Shown: one piece after another, positions 35,811 through 44,806 of the stretch | Numbering within the stretch: position 1 is the first letter of the stretch | How the letters are laid out: the number at the start of each line of letters is the position of its first letter | From: Haloterrigena alkaliphila | GTDB lineage: Archaea; Halobacteriota; Halobacteria; Halobacteriales; Natrialbaceae | DNA: 64,000 bases | Reading direction: 5' to 3' | Assembly (NCBI RefSeq): GCF_017352155.2 | Contig: NZ_CP071462.1 | Coordinates: 1,922,001-1,986,000, forward strand | Translations under genes and position numbers: made by a program | The notes under the pieces: model-generated | The model's database searches: none | Seen by the model: the letters and a program-made list of their open reading frames with translations, nothing else | Told to the model about the DNA's origin: nothing

Positions 35811-36101
35811 AGCTATTCTTTAATCAGTTAGCCTCTGGTAAGTAGATGCAGGGTATTTTATGGATCTCTCTTAATTTGATACAGATTGTTAATCATCCTC
35901 GTCTAAGCCCAATCACCTGAGAGCTGGTTTTGGAGACTTAAGACCAGATGGTAGATAGATCCTCAATCGGTTTGTTACGTCGTTCGCCCATAACAGTAGT
36001 TGATAATATGACTTCTTTATTGAGTTCTGCGGCCGAAAAGACCGTGATCAATTATCTTACTCGAAGATAGAATCATTGCGCTGTATCGATTACAGGGAGC
36101 C

Positions 36102-36623
36102 ATGACCGACCAGAGCCCGGGTGTTGAAGCCTGGAAAGAACACACAACAGCGTTCGACCGGGTTCAATCAGTTGCGACTACAGTCTCCAAACCGCGCCCG
36201 GTATCGTATATCGCGGATGAGGCCCACGTCGCGGAGAATACAGCACGCGACCACCTTGAACGACTTGTCGCCCTGAACGTCCTGCTGAAGACAGAACGCG
36301 ACGATGGCGCGTTCTACTCCCCTGACCCGCTCTACACGCGGATACAAACGCTCCGAAACCTTCTCGAAGAGCATGACCGCGACGGGCTGATCGATCTGAA
36401 GATTGAGTTACAGTCCAAAATCGAAGACTGGGAAACTGACTATAACGCGGACTCGCCCGACGAACTCCGTACTCATTCCGCAGAGACGGAAACCGCTTCG
36501 CAGACGCGAGATCTCAAGAAAACCGCGAGTAACTGGGAACTCGCACTCTATCGTCTCTCAGTCCTTGAGGACGCGATCGAAAACTACGAAACGTACACCA
36601 CGGACTTTCGGGCATCTACGTAG
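36102..36623 (+). CDS. Winged-helix regulator-like protein (haloarchaeal family)
   Basis: 173 residues. Residues about 20-75 form a winged helix-turn-helix (SYIADEAHVAENTARDHLER, LLKTERDDGAFYSPDPL). The rest is helical with a coiled-coil tendency (RIQTLRNLLEEHD, LSVLEDAIENYE). Such stand-alone proteins are common on haloarchaeal mobile elements and often sit beside nucleases or toxins. It is divergent from mazF with a 291-base AT-rich gap, so it could control that unit. Confidence 0.75.
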   Translation: MTDQSPGVEAWKEHTTAFDRVQSVATTVSKPRPVSYIADEAHVAENTARDHLERLVALNVLLKTERDDGAFYSPDPLYTRIQTLRNLLEEHDRDGLIDLKIELQSKIEDWETDYNADSPDELRTHSAETETASQTRDLKKTASNWELALYRLSVLEDAIENYETYTTDFRAST

Positions 36624-36680
36624 CGCCAGCAAATTGGCTGACTCATACAATTCATCTGAATCGATACCGAATGAACCGTT

Positions 36681-36990
36681 CTCCCACTGGAGTTCAACGG
36701 CTTTCTGAACCAGCACGCAGACACAGACCTTCAATCGGTGCAGCAGGTTGAGGTCTATCAGATCTTTCTAGACTATACTGATGGGGAACTGGAGCAAGAG
36801 ACGACCTGCTTGAGCATCTTGATACCGCGACGGAGAAGGACCTTGAGGAGGTGATAGACACGTTCAGTGAACAAGGGTTGACGTCCCGATATCTCTCCGA
36901 GAAGGAGACCCCCCTTTCTTGATCAAAGATAGCGACGGTGTCCGTGAACAGATCGAACAGGAGATGAAGAACCAGCTCAAACTCGACTGA
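36681..36990 (+). pseudogene. Frameshifted remnant, family unknown
   Basis: Coding-like sequence continues across three frames: LEFNGFLNQHADTDL from about 36687, DLLEHLDTATEKDL with SEQGLTSRYLSEKE in a second frame (about 36805-36915), and FLIKDSDGVREQIEQEMKNQ ending at TGA 36990 in a third. It has consistent acidic, helical composition. It directly follows the winged-helix gene. The original gene is not recognised. Confidence 0.5.
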
Positions 36991-37128
36991 GACCGGGTTT
37001 TCTGGACGAATCAACCGTCCATGACCGATCACTGTTGTTCCGGCCACTCTTGACTACGGGCACTCCGTGGATACTGATATAACGGTTTGAGCGGTAGACC
37101 TATCCTATTACAGGAATTACTTCTACAG

Positions 37129-37134
37129 TATAAA
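37129..37134 (+). promoter_or_regulatory. TATA box of the lipoprotein gene
   Basis: TATAAA at 37129-37134, 26 bases before GTG 37155, indicates a leaderless transcript and supports the GTG start. Confidence 0.6.
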
Positions 37135-37154
37135 GTCGAGGTTTGCAACCATTC

Positions 37155-38306
37155 GTGTTCAACCAGAAAATCACCAGAACACAGGTAGCTATTATCGCGG
37201 TGGCAGCCATGCTGGTCCTTGCAGGATGCAGCACTGGGACCGGGGGAGAACCCACGGCAGTACCGGCCCCAATGGAGAACAAATCCGGTGAAACGATCGA
37301 TCTGGAGTATGGGCCGGAGAACGGGCAGAACCTGACGGAGTACAGTAACGACCTCGGTCCCGATGCGGCCGGACTGACCCGTTCGGAGCGAAAGCAGATT
37401 GAGGACATGGTCGGCGGATTCTATGATGATCTGCCGGAGAACACGTCCGAACGACGGGATCTGTTCCTTGACACGGCGGACGAGCACTGCGCGTTTGAAG
37501 AAAACTACAGCAGCCGGGTGAACACGTCTGCGCTCGAGGAGAACGGGTCTGACATGGGTGACACGGTGCGGCGGATGCATTACGGGGCGCAGATCGGGAA
37601 CGAGTTCGATAGCCAGGTCCCGGTCGAACCGTTTGCAGACATCCGCAGCGAGACCGGTGATGTAACGAAGTATGCACCGTTGCTCGGGAGTTACAACCAG
37701 ATGAGTGAAGCAGCGTGCGCTGCTTCCGAGGATCGGACTGATGCGGCGATCCAGGACTACCAGTTCGCCACGTTGATGTTCGGTGTGGACGCTATGCTGA
37801 TATCAACGGGAGCGTTCTACCAGCCGGCGTTCGCTGGAACACGGTTCACGGCGAACAAGGCCAGTCAACTGGGACTGTACCGGTTACGGTACGTATGTGG
37901 TGATCGGTGCTGGGCCTTGGCGATGAGCGAGGTCCATGTGACGCTCCGTGGGTCGATGGTGTCCGGGACGTCGAACCTGCTGCGGCAGGCCGAGGAGATG
38001 GATGCAGACCTGAACCGGGAGGATCTGGAAGCGATAGCGGAGGAGCACGATACCGACGTGGATAGTATGCTGGAGGACGTGGATTCGTCGACTGCGTCTG
38101 ATGTACTGGATTCGGTGTCCGATGACGCGACAGCGTGTCGTGATGCCGTACTCGAATCAGGTGATGGAGGGAGTAGCGGTGACGGTGGCGATGGCGGGAT
38201 CTTCGGCGGTGACGGGATTGACAAAGATGATATCGTTGAGAAAGGCGAAGATGCGCTGAACAAGTCGGCACAGGCAGTTGAGGACTGTCGTGATGCAGGT
38301 GGATAG
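37155..38306 (+). CDS. Predicted secreted lipoprotein, unknown function
   Basis: About 383 residues from GTG 37155. The N-terminus is a signal peptide (QVAIIAVAAMLVL) with lipobox LAGC, so the mature protein is lipid-anchored outside the membrane. The body is acidic and Cys-containing (DEHCAFEENYSS, YVCGDRCWALA), suggesting disulfides. A Gly-rich linker (GDGGSSGDGGDGGIFGG) precedes the last 35 residues. No family recognised. An upstream TTG (37143) in the same frame is unlikely given the TATA box. Confidence 0.72.
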   Translation: MFNQKITRTQVAIIAVAAMLVLAGCSTGTGGEPTAVPAPMENKSGETIDLEYGPENGQNLTEYSNDLGPDAAGLTRSERKQIEDMVGGFYDDLPENTSERRDLFLDTADEHCAFEENYSSRVNTSALEENGSDMGDTVRRMHYGAQIGNEFDSQVPVEPFADIRSETGDVTKYAPLLGSYNQMSEAACAASEDRTDAAIQDYQFATLMFGVDAMLISTGAFYQPAFAGTRFTANKASQLGLYRLRYVCGDRCWALAMSEVHVTLRGSMVSGTSNLLRQAEEMDADLNREDLEAIAEEHDTDVDSMLEDVDSSTASDVLDSVSDDATACRDAVLESGDGGSSGDGGDGGIFGGDGIDKDDIVEKGEDALNKSAQAVEDCRDAGG

Positions 38307-38322
38307 CGGCTAGCGTTTTGCG

Positions 38323-38604
38323 TTATGACTCGATTCTGTCGACGATCAAATCCTCTCGCTCTTTGCGGACCAGATTGATCACGTCTTCCAGCTCGGTTGG
38401 TAGGTCGCCTGATGCTGTTGCGTCAAATCCGTGGTGGGTGGCGACCAGACGGAAGCGGACTTCGTCGTCTTCTTCGTAGATTCGTAGGGCATGGTGTGGG
38501 CCGAACGTCACGGAGATTTCTTGAAGCTGTCCTTCGTCTCCGGATTGAACTTCGACATCTCGGATTCCTTCTGGCATCGGTGGGTTCTCCGGTTTGTGGT
38601 CCAC
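38323..38604 (-). CDS. Hypothetical protein
   Basis: A 93-codon frame with GTG start at 38604 and acidic composition (EISVTFGPHHALRIYEEDDE, DLPTELEDVINLVRKER). Beta-strands followed by a helix are likely. Convergent with the lipoprotein gene 17 bases away. No family recognised. Confidence 0.6.
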   Translation of the reverse strand: MDHKPENPPMPEGIRDVEVQSGDEGQLQEISVTFGPHHALRIYEEDDEVRFRLVATHHGFDATASGDLPTELEDVINLVRKEREDLIVDRIES

Positions 38605-38659
38605 CGTATCATGGCAAATAGATAGGGGTGGTCACGATATTACAGGGAACAGGGGCGGC

Positions 38660-39586
38660 CTAGTTCTGGGAGACGTACCTCTCGGTTTTCATCTGAAGCC
38701 GATATGCACGGCGCTGTTCGTCTGTTTCTGCCTCGGCTCTGGTTTCGAAGTCAGTTACTTCGAGGAGTCGCCGTGGTTTGTACAGGTTGGTGAACCGGGC
38801 ACCGCCACTGGCCCGTCCCTCATAGTGCTGTTGCATGCGCTGAGGAAATTGGTCGCTGCGTCCTACGTAGAAGAGCCCTTTTGACTCATTGAGGAAGACT
38901 GCAGCGGATTCTCTTTCATCGGCGGGCTGGTAGCCATTGATGTGTTTTGCCTGTGTGTATCGACGGATCGCGGTGATGGCTTTTCGTTCGGCGTCCGGTG
39001 CGGGAGTACAATCGACTACGTAGACGATGTGATGGTTGCCGGGCGCTGGATTGATACCGCGTTCCTTGAGCAATGCTGCTGTGTCGGATTCGATAGTTCG
39101 GGAGAATCTGCAGAGGGTTGGGAAAGGTTGGTCGGGTACCGTCCGTTCAGGCAATTCGTTTTCTAGATCGCTGGGATCGATGTCTGGTGGGAGTGTCGTT
39201 GGTACGTGGTCGTAGTGTCGCCTGATGCCTTGGTCACTTGCTTTGATTGTGAGGATGATCCCGACGATGTATTTTCGTTCGAAGTCCAGGAGGGCTTTGT
39301 GGAGCGGCCAGCCGATTTGCTTGGTCATCAGCATATGTAACGCGGTTGCCCGCTTCTTTTTCGCGTTCCAGCTGTCGTCGTACGTTTCTTTGGTCTTAAC
39401 GAGGGTTCGCCAGTCCTGCGTGGGATCGATACGTTCGAAGCAGGCGATGAGAAACTCATCTTTGAGGCTGGTTTCGTAGCTGCAGTCGTACCGATCGCCG
39501 AGGAGAGCATCCAGTTCTTCGAGGACGTCGTCTATTTCGGTGAAGTGGGGATTGAAATCGTAGTACTCTTCCCGGAAATCTGCCAT
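38660..39586 (-). CDS. GIY-YIG-like nuclease domain protein
   Basis: 308 residues from ATG 39586 (MADFREEYYDF); the upstream start at 39628 adds 14 unlikely residues. The C-terminal third matches a GIY-YIG fold: HIVYVVDC, LFYVGRSDQFPQRMQQHYEG (second Y-x-G with catalytic Arg), FTNLYKPRRLLEV and RAEAE. About 45 residues are inserted between the two Tyr motifs, longer than usual. The N-terminal 180 residues are unrecognised and helical. It may be a defence or recombination nuclease. Confidence 0.68.
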   Translation of the reverse strand: MADFREEYYDFNPHFTEIDDVLEELDALLGDRYDCSYETSLKDEFLIACFERIDPTQDWRTLVKTKETYDDSWNAKKKRATALHMLMTKQIGWPLHKALLDFERKYIVGIILTIKASDQGIRRHYDHVPTTLPPDIDPSDLENELPERTVPDQPFPTLCRFSRTIESDTAALLKERGINPAPGNHHIVYVVDCTPAPDAERKAITAIRRYTQAKHINGYQPADERESAAVFLNESKGLFYVGRSDQFPQRMQQHYEGRASGGARFTNLYKPRRLLEVTDFETRAEAETDEQRRAYRLQMKTERYVSQN

Positions 39587-39750
39587 GGGGTGGTATGTCG
39601 ATAATCTAGACGATAAAGCTCCGTTCACAGTGCAACCACTGCAACAGTACTGTGTCTGAGATCTCTGAATGTGATGTATAGCTCCACAAAATATGCGGAA
39701 TATGTGACCTAAATATGTATGGGGTGTTGTATATATGAAATTCAGTGAGA

Positions 39751-40180
39751 ATGTTCTCAGTGGTTGAGTCGGTGAGCCGGAAACAGCAAATCCTCTAGGC
39801 CCTCAGAAACGCAGACCAACCGGTCTCTACAAACACGATCGCCGACCAGCTCGGCGTCCACTGGAAGACCGTCGCGGACGACCTCGAGGAACTCAAAGAG
39901 CGGATCAAGGGGGTTCGATCGGACGAAGCACATCCGGAAACGGATGAACACAGTGTAGCGGAACTTCATCGAGGAACGTTATCTGACACCGGATGGCCGC
40001 AGTTTCCGCGCTATCTACATCATCACTGGGTATGCGACCGTGTTCTACGATGTGATCAAGAAGCGGAAGGAGAAGCAGCACGATCTGTTCCGGAGCCTTG
40101 AGCAGAACCGGGAAGAGGTCATCCGGGATGCCGAGTTGAAGATCGCAGAAGCGATGGACAGTCACAGTAATTTCAGTTGA
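39751..40180 (+). pseudogene. Decayed helix-turn-helix gene with in-frame TAG and frameshift
   Basis: From ATG 39751: MFSVVESVSRKQQIL, then TAG, then continuous HTH sequence ALRNADQPVSTNTIADQLGV and HWKTVADDLEELKERIKG. A frame change near 39913 continues as RNFIEERYLTPDGRSFRAIY and TVFYDVIKKRKEKQHDL, ending at TGA 40180. The reading was clearly once a winged-helix regulator of about 140 residues. Readthrough of TAG is possible but unlikely given the additional frameshift. Confidence 0.6.
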
Positions 40181-40256
40181 TGTCTCACTGTTCGGACAGG
40201 GCAAACCAGTAGTTTGCCCAGTAAGATTATGAAACTCGTATTTATTGTCACAACTA

Positions 40257-40748
40257 ATGTCTGTTCAGCGCAAGGTTCGTAACACGACGAATGCAGCGAT
40301 ATTTAGCCGGAATTACCCTACTCGACTCGAGGAGGCCGTTGAACTTGGCGAGGTAACTCACCGTGCATCAAAGGTTTGGCGAGCAGCCGAGGTCGGCGTC
40401 AAGAAACATGGATCGATGCCGCTCTATTACGCCACCCGCGATAGAGAGGGGATGATCACACACCGTGGGGAGATCACATCAATCGTCATCGACCCGGAAC
40501 CGGAGGATCCTGAAGCAGAACGGCTGGAAGACCTCGTGTCGGACGATGATACGTATAGCCAGCACAATTCACCGCCTGAAGGCTATGCTCGGCTTGATCG
40601 AACCAACTACCTCGTAGAAGACTGTAGGGCACTCGAGGAACCGTTTCATTTCACGGAGCTTCACAAACTCTCTGATGGTACGCCGCTCGATGAGGACTAC
40701 AGCTACCAACCTGCCTACGTCTACCAGCACGGAACACATCCCGAGTAA
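40257..40748 (+). CDS. Hypothetical protein
   Basis: 163 residues from ATG 40257 (MSVQRKVRNTTNAAIF). The central part SMPLYYATRDREGMITHRGE then ITSIVIDPEPEDPEAERLED, and TNYLVEDCRALEEPFHFTEL, suggests a small beta-barrel fold of the EVE/ASCH kind that senses modified bases. That resemblance is weak and only a suggestion. It lies in the accessory island between a pseudogene and a winged-helix-like gene. Confidence 0.6.
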   Translation: MSVQRKVRNTTNAAIFSRNYPTRLEEAVELGEVTHRASKVWRAAEVGVKKHGSMPLYYATRDREGMITHRGEITSIVIDPEPEDPEAERLEDLVSDDDTYSQHNSPPEGYARLDRTNYLVEDCRALEEPFHFTELHKLSDGTPLDEDYSYQPAYVYQHGTHPE

Positions 40749-40796
40749 GGCAGTAGTCTAAACGGATCCCACCCGTACAGATGAGCTGACTGGGTT

Positions 40797-41453
40797 TTAC
40801 CAGGCTTCGGGGAAGTCCGGATGGAACTTCTTCTTCCGGCCGACTTGCTCTTTCTCGAGCAACCCGAGTTTCGAGAACCAGGAGGTATAGTAGCCGGTGA
40901 AATATTTCCCTGAACCGCTGTACTGGTCGATCATCGCGTCTTCTAGGTCCTGACGAAGGATACCGTCTTCACGGTGTTCCTCTAGCAAAGATAGGTACGC
41001 GAACCCGCTACCGTAGGGCTGGAGACCGAACAGCAATGCCCGTTCGACAGGCCGTAGATCCATACGATCGTCGAATACACTGGCAATCTCTTCGCCGATT
41101 GGTGTCAGCGAAATCTCGGTGTCGGCCTCCTGCCCACCGGTAGTATTGAAGATCGGATCGTCGTCTTCGACCGAGACAATACCGAAGTTGTACTTCCCTT
41201 CGTCCGTATCGGCGTACCCTAGATCAACGAGATGCTGCCGCAACTCCTCATAGGTGACCGTCCCGTTGTCTAAAATGAAGTTGAACGTAGCCTTGACGGC
41301 TGCAGGATTCGGTGCCCAGTTGACGACAGGATAGACATCATCGGTCTGCACTTCCATCAGGAGTTCTTCTCGCTCCTCTTCTGGGAGATTCTTCATGTAT
41401 TCCTTGATCTGTTCACGGTCGAGGTCATCTGGAACGTCTGATGGCTGTGTCAT
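40797..41453 (-). CDS. Hypothetical protein, winged-helix-like
   Basis: 218 residues from ATG 41453 (MTQPSDVPDDLDREQIKEYM). The segments AVKATFNFILDNGTVTYEEL and LSLLEEHREDGILRQDLEDA look like two winged-helix units, with a basic end EKEQVGRKKKFHPDFPEAW. No family recognised. Convergent with the previous gene. Confidence 0.6.
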   Translation of the reverse strand: MTQPSDVPDDLDREQIKEYMKNLPEEEREELLMEVQTDDVYPVVNWAPNPAAVKATFNFILDNGTVTYEELRQHLVDLGYADTDEGKYNFGIVSVEDDDPIFNTTGGQEADTEISLTPIGEEIASVFDDRMDLRPVERALLFGLQPYGSGFAYLSLLEEHREDGILRQDLEDAMIDQYSGSGKYFTGYYTSWFSKLGLLEKEQVGRKKKFHPDFPEAW

Positions 41454-41474
41454 GGCTGAACCCATCCGAAACAA

Positions 41475-41981
41475 TTCTCCCCATCCCTATAATACTTTCC
41501 TAGAATTGCCCACTCTTACATCAGAGAAGGGAATCTAAGGAAAGGATAGAAAGAAGTAGTGTAGCGGGTAGACTGGCGAACTCTAGATGAGGATATACGG
41601 CGGGAGAAACTGCTCCACCGGCCACGATACCGGATCAGAATCCCACACCCTATCTGTTCCGCGAGGATGTGGCGAGAACCACGATGTCCGAGCGTTCGGA
41701 CTACCACATCAACGGCGATCCACCACAGGCGGAGCGAATCACTGGAACAGTCTGCTAGTTTATATTACGTTTATCCACAGGGTGCGTATCGACGCGGTGC
41801 CGATGACCGTTCACGATCGCGCTGACCGATTCGCCGAACGTCACAGCGTCCAGCACACGATCGAACCGATGTTCTGCCACTGCGGCAGCTACAAATTGCC
41901 CGGCCATGACGGGTGGCAGTGCCGCCAGGGCGGGTTTTCAGCTACGATGTCCAGGAGTTGCTCGTATTCCTCTGCCATCGG
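41475..41981. other. Gene-poor stretch with one zinc-ribbon-like fragment
   Basis: About 500 bases. On the plus strand from ATG 41803 the translation includes MFCHCGSYKLPGHDGWQCRQ, which looks like a zinc-knuckle protein, but the frame then runs antisense through two better-supported genes to 42273. It may be a truncated small gene (about 41803-41940). Nothing else is supported. Confidence 0.3.
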
Positions 41982-42119
41982 TCAGGATATCTGGTGCTGG
42001 ACGACCGCGTCTGCACCACATGCGGGACAGGTAGTAGTATCGCTATCGACAGAGGTTCCGCACCGTCGGCACTCGTACACGACTTCTGTCCGGTCTGTCC
42101 AGGATAGGAGCCGGTCCAT
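41982..42119 (-). CDS. Small zinc-ribbon protein (45 residues)
   Basis: A complete 45-codon gene: MDRLLSWTDRTEVV, YECRRCGTSV, then TCPACGADAVV, giving two CxxC knuckles spaced as in haloarchaeal rubredoxin-like small proteins. It begins 19 bases after another tiny zinc-finger gene on the same strand, so the two form a mini-operon. Function unknown; some haloarchaeal relatives affect stress, motility or biofilm. Confidence 0.72.
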   Translation of the reverse strand: MDRLLSWTDRTEVVYECRRCGTSVDSDTTTCPACGADAVVQHQIS

Positions 42120-42138
42120 ACATTTCATGGATACGAGA

Positions 42139-42291
42139 TCACTCCGGGTTCACGACGTCGCGGCACTCGGGGCACTCCGCGTATACTGCCGGTCCCGTCT
42201 CGGTCTCGTACTCGAGGATCACATCGATCGTCGTGATCGCGGCGTGGCAGAACGGGCACGTACCGAGAGATGATGGATTCGTCGTGGACAT
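42139..42291 (-). CDS. Small zinc-finger protein (50 residues)
   Basis: A complete 50-codon gene: MSTTNPSSLGTCPFCHAAIT then VYAECPECRDVVNPE. The knuckles CPFCH and CPECR make one four-Cys zinc site. It matches the pattern of very small haloarchaeal CxxC proteins. First gene of the pair with 41982-42119. Confidence 0.72.
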   Translation of the reverse strand: MSTTNPSSLGTCPFCHAAITTIDVILEYETETGPAVYAECPECRDVVNPE

Positions 42292-42527
42292 AGATTAGGG
42301 GAGAGGGAGCGTGTGACTGTGACAGGATGGAAAGGATGCTCACTCTACTTCCAGTATAGCTCCCAGATTCGTATATAGCCGATCCAACCGCGGTGAAACT
42401 GAAACTACGCGGCTGATAGTGTCAGAGTTTATCCTTCAAGGGAGTCCAGGATATCCTACGAACTCAAATAGTCCTGTGGAGACGAGTTTCCACAGAGCTA
42501 TACTGATGCACTGCGGGCTGGATTTGT
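42292..42527. other. Intergenic region between zinc-finger pair and nuclease-like gene
   Basis: 236 bases, divergent promoter space. TATAGC/TATATAG elements near 42356 and 42375 are candidate TATA boxes. No gene seen. Confidence 0.3.
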
Positions 42528-43256
42528 ATGGCGAGTCCATGGCACGGGCTGTACCGGGTTCTTGACACACTTGATAAAAGCGAGCTACGGGCGATTCGCC
42601 GCCGATGTGACTGGTGTGAGGTGGATCCACCTGAAAAAGCAAAGACAGCCTTTTCCAAGCGTATCCGCGATTCTGCGAGAAGTTCCGTGGAGGACGGGGA
42701 TTACTCGTTTGAGCAAATCGTCCGGCAGATCCACGACGAGGTTCTCCGCGTAAGCCCGTATCTACCGGAAACTCGGATCAGACATATACTCCAGAAGACC
42801 TCGATCTGTGGGCATCACCGGCCGAAGGAAGTCATGGTATCCATGCAGATGTATGGGGCGCTTCGCAACGAGTTCGGGGACGACTATAAGGTATACCGTG
42901 AGCACCGTGTCCACGACCATACCCGGACGCAGTTCGATCTGTACGTTGAACATGTTCCGTCCAACAGTTGCTATCTGATCGAGACAAAGATTGCAGGTAA
43001 CCTTCCAAAAAACAAGGTTCTGGGGCAAGTATATAAGTATAATCGAATCCTTGATGAGGAAACAGAGAAGGACCGGGTGCGGACCTTTCTCTTCGTGCTG
43101 GCGGATGACGAGGACGAGTGGTGGGGGAAAATCGCACAGGACCAGGATGAAACACTTGGTGACCAGTTCCAACTATCACGGAATCTCGAAGAAGAGGTTG
43201 AGAAGCAGCCGAAAACAACGGTCATCAAACGCGTCCTTGACGAGGAGTTAGTCTAA
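42528..43256 (+). CDS. Putative PD-(D/E)XK nuclease
   Basis: 242 residues. The core FDLYVEHVPSNSCYLIETKI gives Asp137 and Glu152-Thr-Lys154, a PD-(D/E)XK signature, followed by GNLPKNKVLGQVYKYNR (Q-x-x-K-Y). The first 100 residues are a helical region with CDWCE. A nuclease with a helical DNA-recognition part is inferred; a restriction or anti-invader role fits the neighbourhood. A DUF-type non-catalytic relative cannot be excluded. Confidence 0.6.
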   Translation: MASPWHGLYRVLDTLDKSELRAIRRRCDWCEVDPPEKAKTAFSKRIRDSARSSVEDGDYSFEQIVRQIHDEVLRVSPYLPETRIRHILQKTSICGHHRPKEVMVSMQMYGALRNEFGDDYKVYREHRVHDHTRTQFDLYVEHVPSNSCYLIETKIAGNLPKNKVLGQVYKYNRILDEETEKDRVRTFLFVLADDEDEWWGKIAQDQDETLGDQFQLSRNLEEEVEKQPKTTVIKRVLDEELV

Positions 43257-43289
43257 CTATTTACTGAAGAGTATCGTCAGGGATCGGTT

Positions 43290-44102
43290 CTAATCGTCGT
43301 CTTGGGACCGTTTCCAGAGGAAATACACGATCCCGCCGACGACGACGATTAGGACAGAGGCAATAAGGAGTTGTTTGCCCAGTGAGAGGCGGAGAAATCC
43401 AGATACCCCGGTCCTTGCAGCGGCAGCAGCGCGTCCTGCAACCGTCTTCGTTGCGGTACCGATCCGCGACGCAGCACTGGTTATAGGCTTAGTTGCACCA
43501 CGTTTGATCCGAGTCCCCGACAGTTTCATCCGTTGGATCACCGACCAATCGTCGATCGTAACCACATCGATTCCGTATTCAGCCGGATCAACGCCATCCT
43601 TGAGGCCATTCGTGGTTGCGATTACGTCGACATCGGAATACTGCTCGAGAACCGATTCGCCGAGAGAGTCGGAATAATGCTTCACCTGCACCGTCTTCTC
43701 GCCTGCCGGCCCTTTGATCATCCTGTCGACCCCACCGTCAGGAGTGAATACGGAAGTCTCCTCCTCTACGATGGTTCCTCCGATATCACGTGCGTACGCC
43801 TTGGCATGCATCTGCTCCGCAAGCTCGGCCTCGGCATACCGATCCACACCTGCCCGTTCAGCCGCTGCCGTACAGGCCGAAGTTGCTGTTCCTGCGTTGA
43901 CCGCACTCTTACCAATTGATTCCAACCTATCAGATTCTGGATCGCCCAGTTCGGTCGATTCGTCTGGTTGAATTGTGATTTGAACGTTCTCGGCAGATTC
44001 GCTGTCTCCTGATTTCACGTCATCTACTTTTGACTTGGTTGCGCTGGCCCCGACTGCGAGCGCACCTGTCAGTGCGACGGCGCCTGCTAGAACGGGTATC
44101 AT
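43290..44102 (-). CDS. Membrane-anchored protein with Mrr-like (PD-(D/E)XK) domain
   Basis: 270 residues. It has an N-terminal hydrophobic segment (VLAGAVALTGALAVG), a C-terminal transmembrane segment about 243-265 (LLIASVLIVVVGGIVYFLW) and a charged end KRSQDDD. Between them, GGVDRMIKG and TVQVKHYS give Asp126, Gln139 and Lys141, then VDVIATTNGL and IDVVTIDDW, the layout of Mrr-type restriction endonucleases (D..QxK). The two membrane segments would place both ends at the membrane; which side the domain faces is not certain. Confidence 0.6.
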   Translation of the reverse strand: MIPVLAGAVALTGALAVGASATKSKVDDVKSGDSESAENVQITIQPDESTELGDPESDRLESIGKSAVNAGTATSACTAAAERAGVDRYAEAELAEQMHAKAYARDIGGTIVEEETSVFTPDGGVDRMIKGPAGEKTVQVKHYSDSLGESVLEQYSDVDVIATTNGLKDGVDPAEYGIDVVTIDDWSVIQRMKLSGTRIKRGATKPITSAASRIGTATKTVAGRAAAAARTGVSGFLRLSLGKQLLIASVLIVVVGGIVYFLWKRSQDDD

Positions 44103-44311
44103 ATTCTCTTTGCTAGATGGAAGTCCAAGTGATAGATATAGATACCAATGAGAGGAATCAGTGGAATCTGCTTATTCATGTGGATCTTCTTTGGGATATT
44201 ATCTATAAGTCCGATCAGTTGATGAGAACGTTCTCACTCTACCTGATTTGATCCTGTTCGCTGTTCAACATCATCTAATCCCGTTCAGACTGCGTTACAA
44301 GTTCACCTGGA

Positions 44312-44653
44312 TTACGATTCGAAGTTTGGTTCTCTGAGGAGTTCTCGAAGATACGCCCCAGCAGCCACACCAACATTAATACCCCATACGTAATAATCCG
44401 CTCCAAAGGCCTCAGCACCTGCCGATCGGTGGGTGAGTCCTTCAGTAAGAGAAAGCCGTACGCAGTCTTCGACCGAAGATTCCCCAAACTTATCGACAGC
44501 ATCGTAGACGTAGAGATCAAAATGCCGACCTGGGTGATCTTCCGATCGGGGAGAGGTTGCTCGTTTTAACGTAAGTTCGACTACATCGTCAATCGATGGA
44601 TGATCGGGGTCTTCTGTGTTTTCTTGGACACGATAATCCCCGTCGAAGGACAT
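44312..44653 (-). CDS. Hypothetical protein
   Basis: A 113-residue acidic protein (SIDDVVELTLKRATSPR, FDLYVYDAVDKFGESSVEDC, YYVWGINVGVAAGAYL). No signal peptide, no recognised family. Separated by about 200 AT-rich bases from its neighbours. Confidence 0.55.
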   Translation of the reverse strand: MSFDGDYRVQENTEDPDHPSIDDVVELTLKRATSPRSEDHPGRHFDLYVYDAVDKFGESSVEDCVRLSLTEGLTHRSAGAEAFGADYYVWGINVGVAAGAYLRELLREPNFES

Positions 44654-44806
44654 ATCCTAACTTTCTTCCCTCAAAGACAAAAGTACAGCTAGTTAATTTC
44701 ACACCTTAATTGGGAGAACTGGATTCTCTGACTCACTTCAGCGCCAAGTGACTCACATTCTCATCCACTGGTCGGTAGTTCTGCGTATTAACCGCTGACG
44801 GTTGTG

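Noticed and set aside
41587-42273. 228-codon plus-strand frame
   Set aside because: Runs antisense through two better-supported zinc-finger genes; only the part near 41803-41940 has any zinc-knuckle look.
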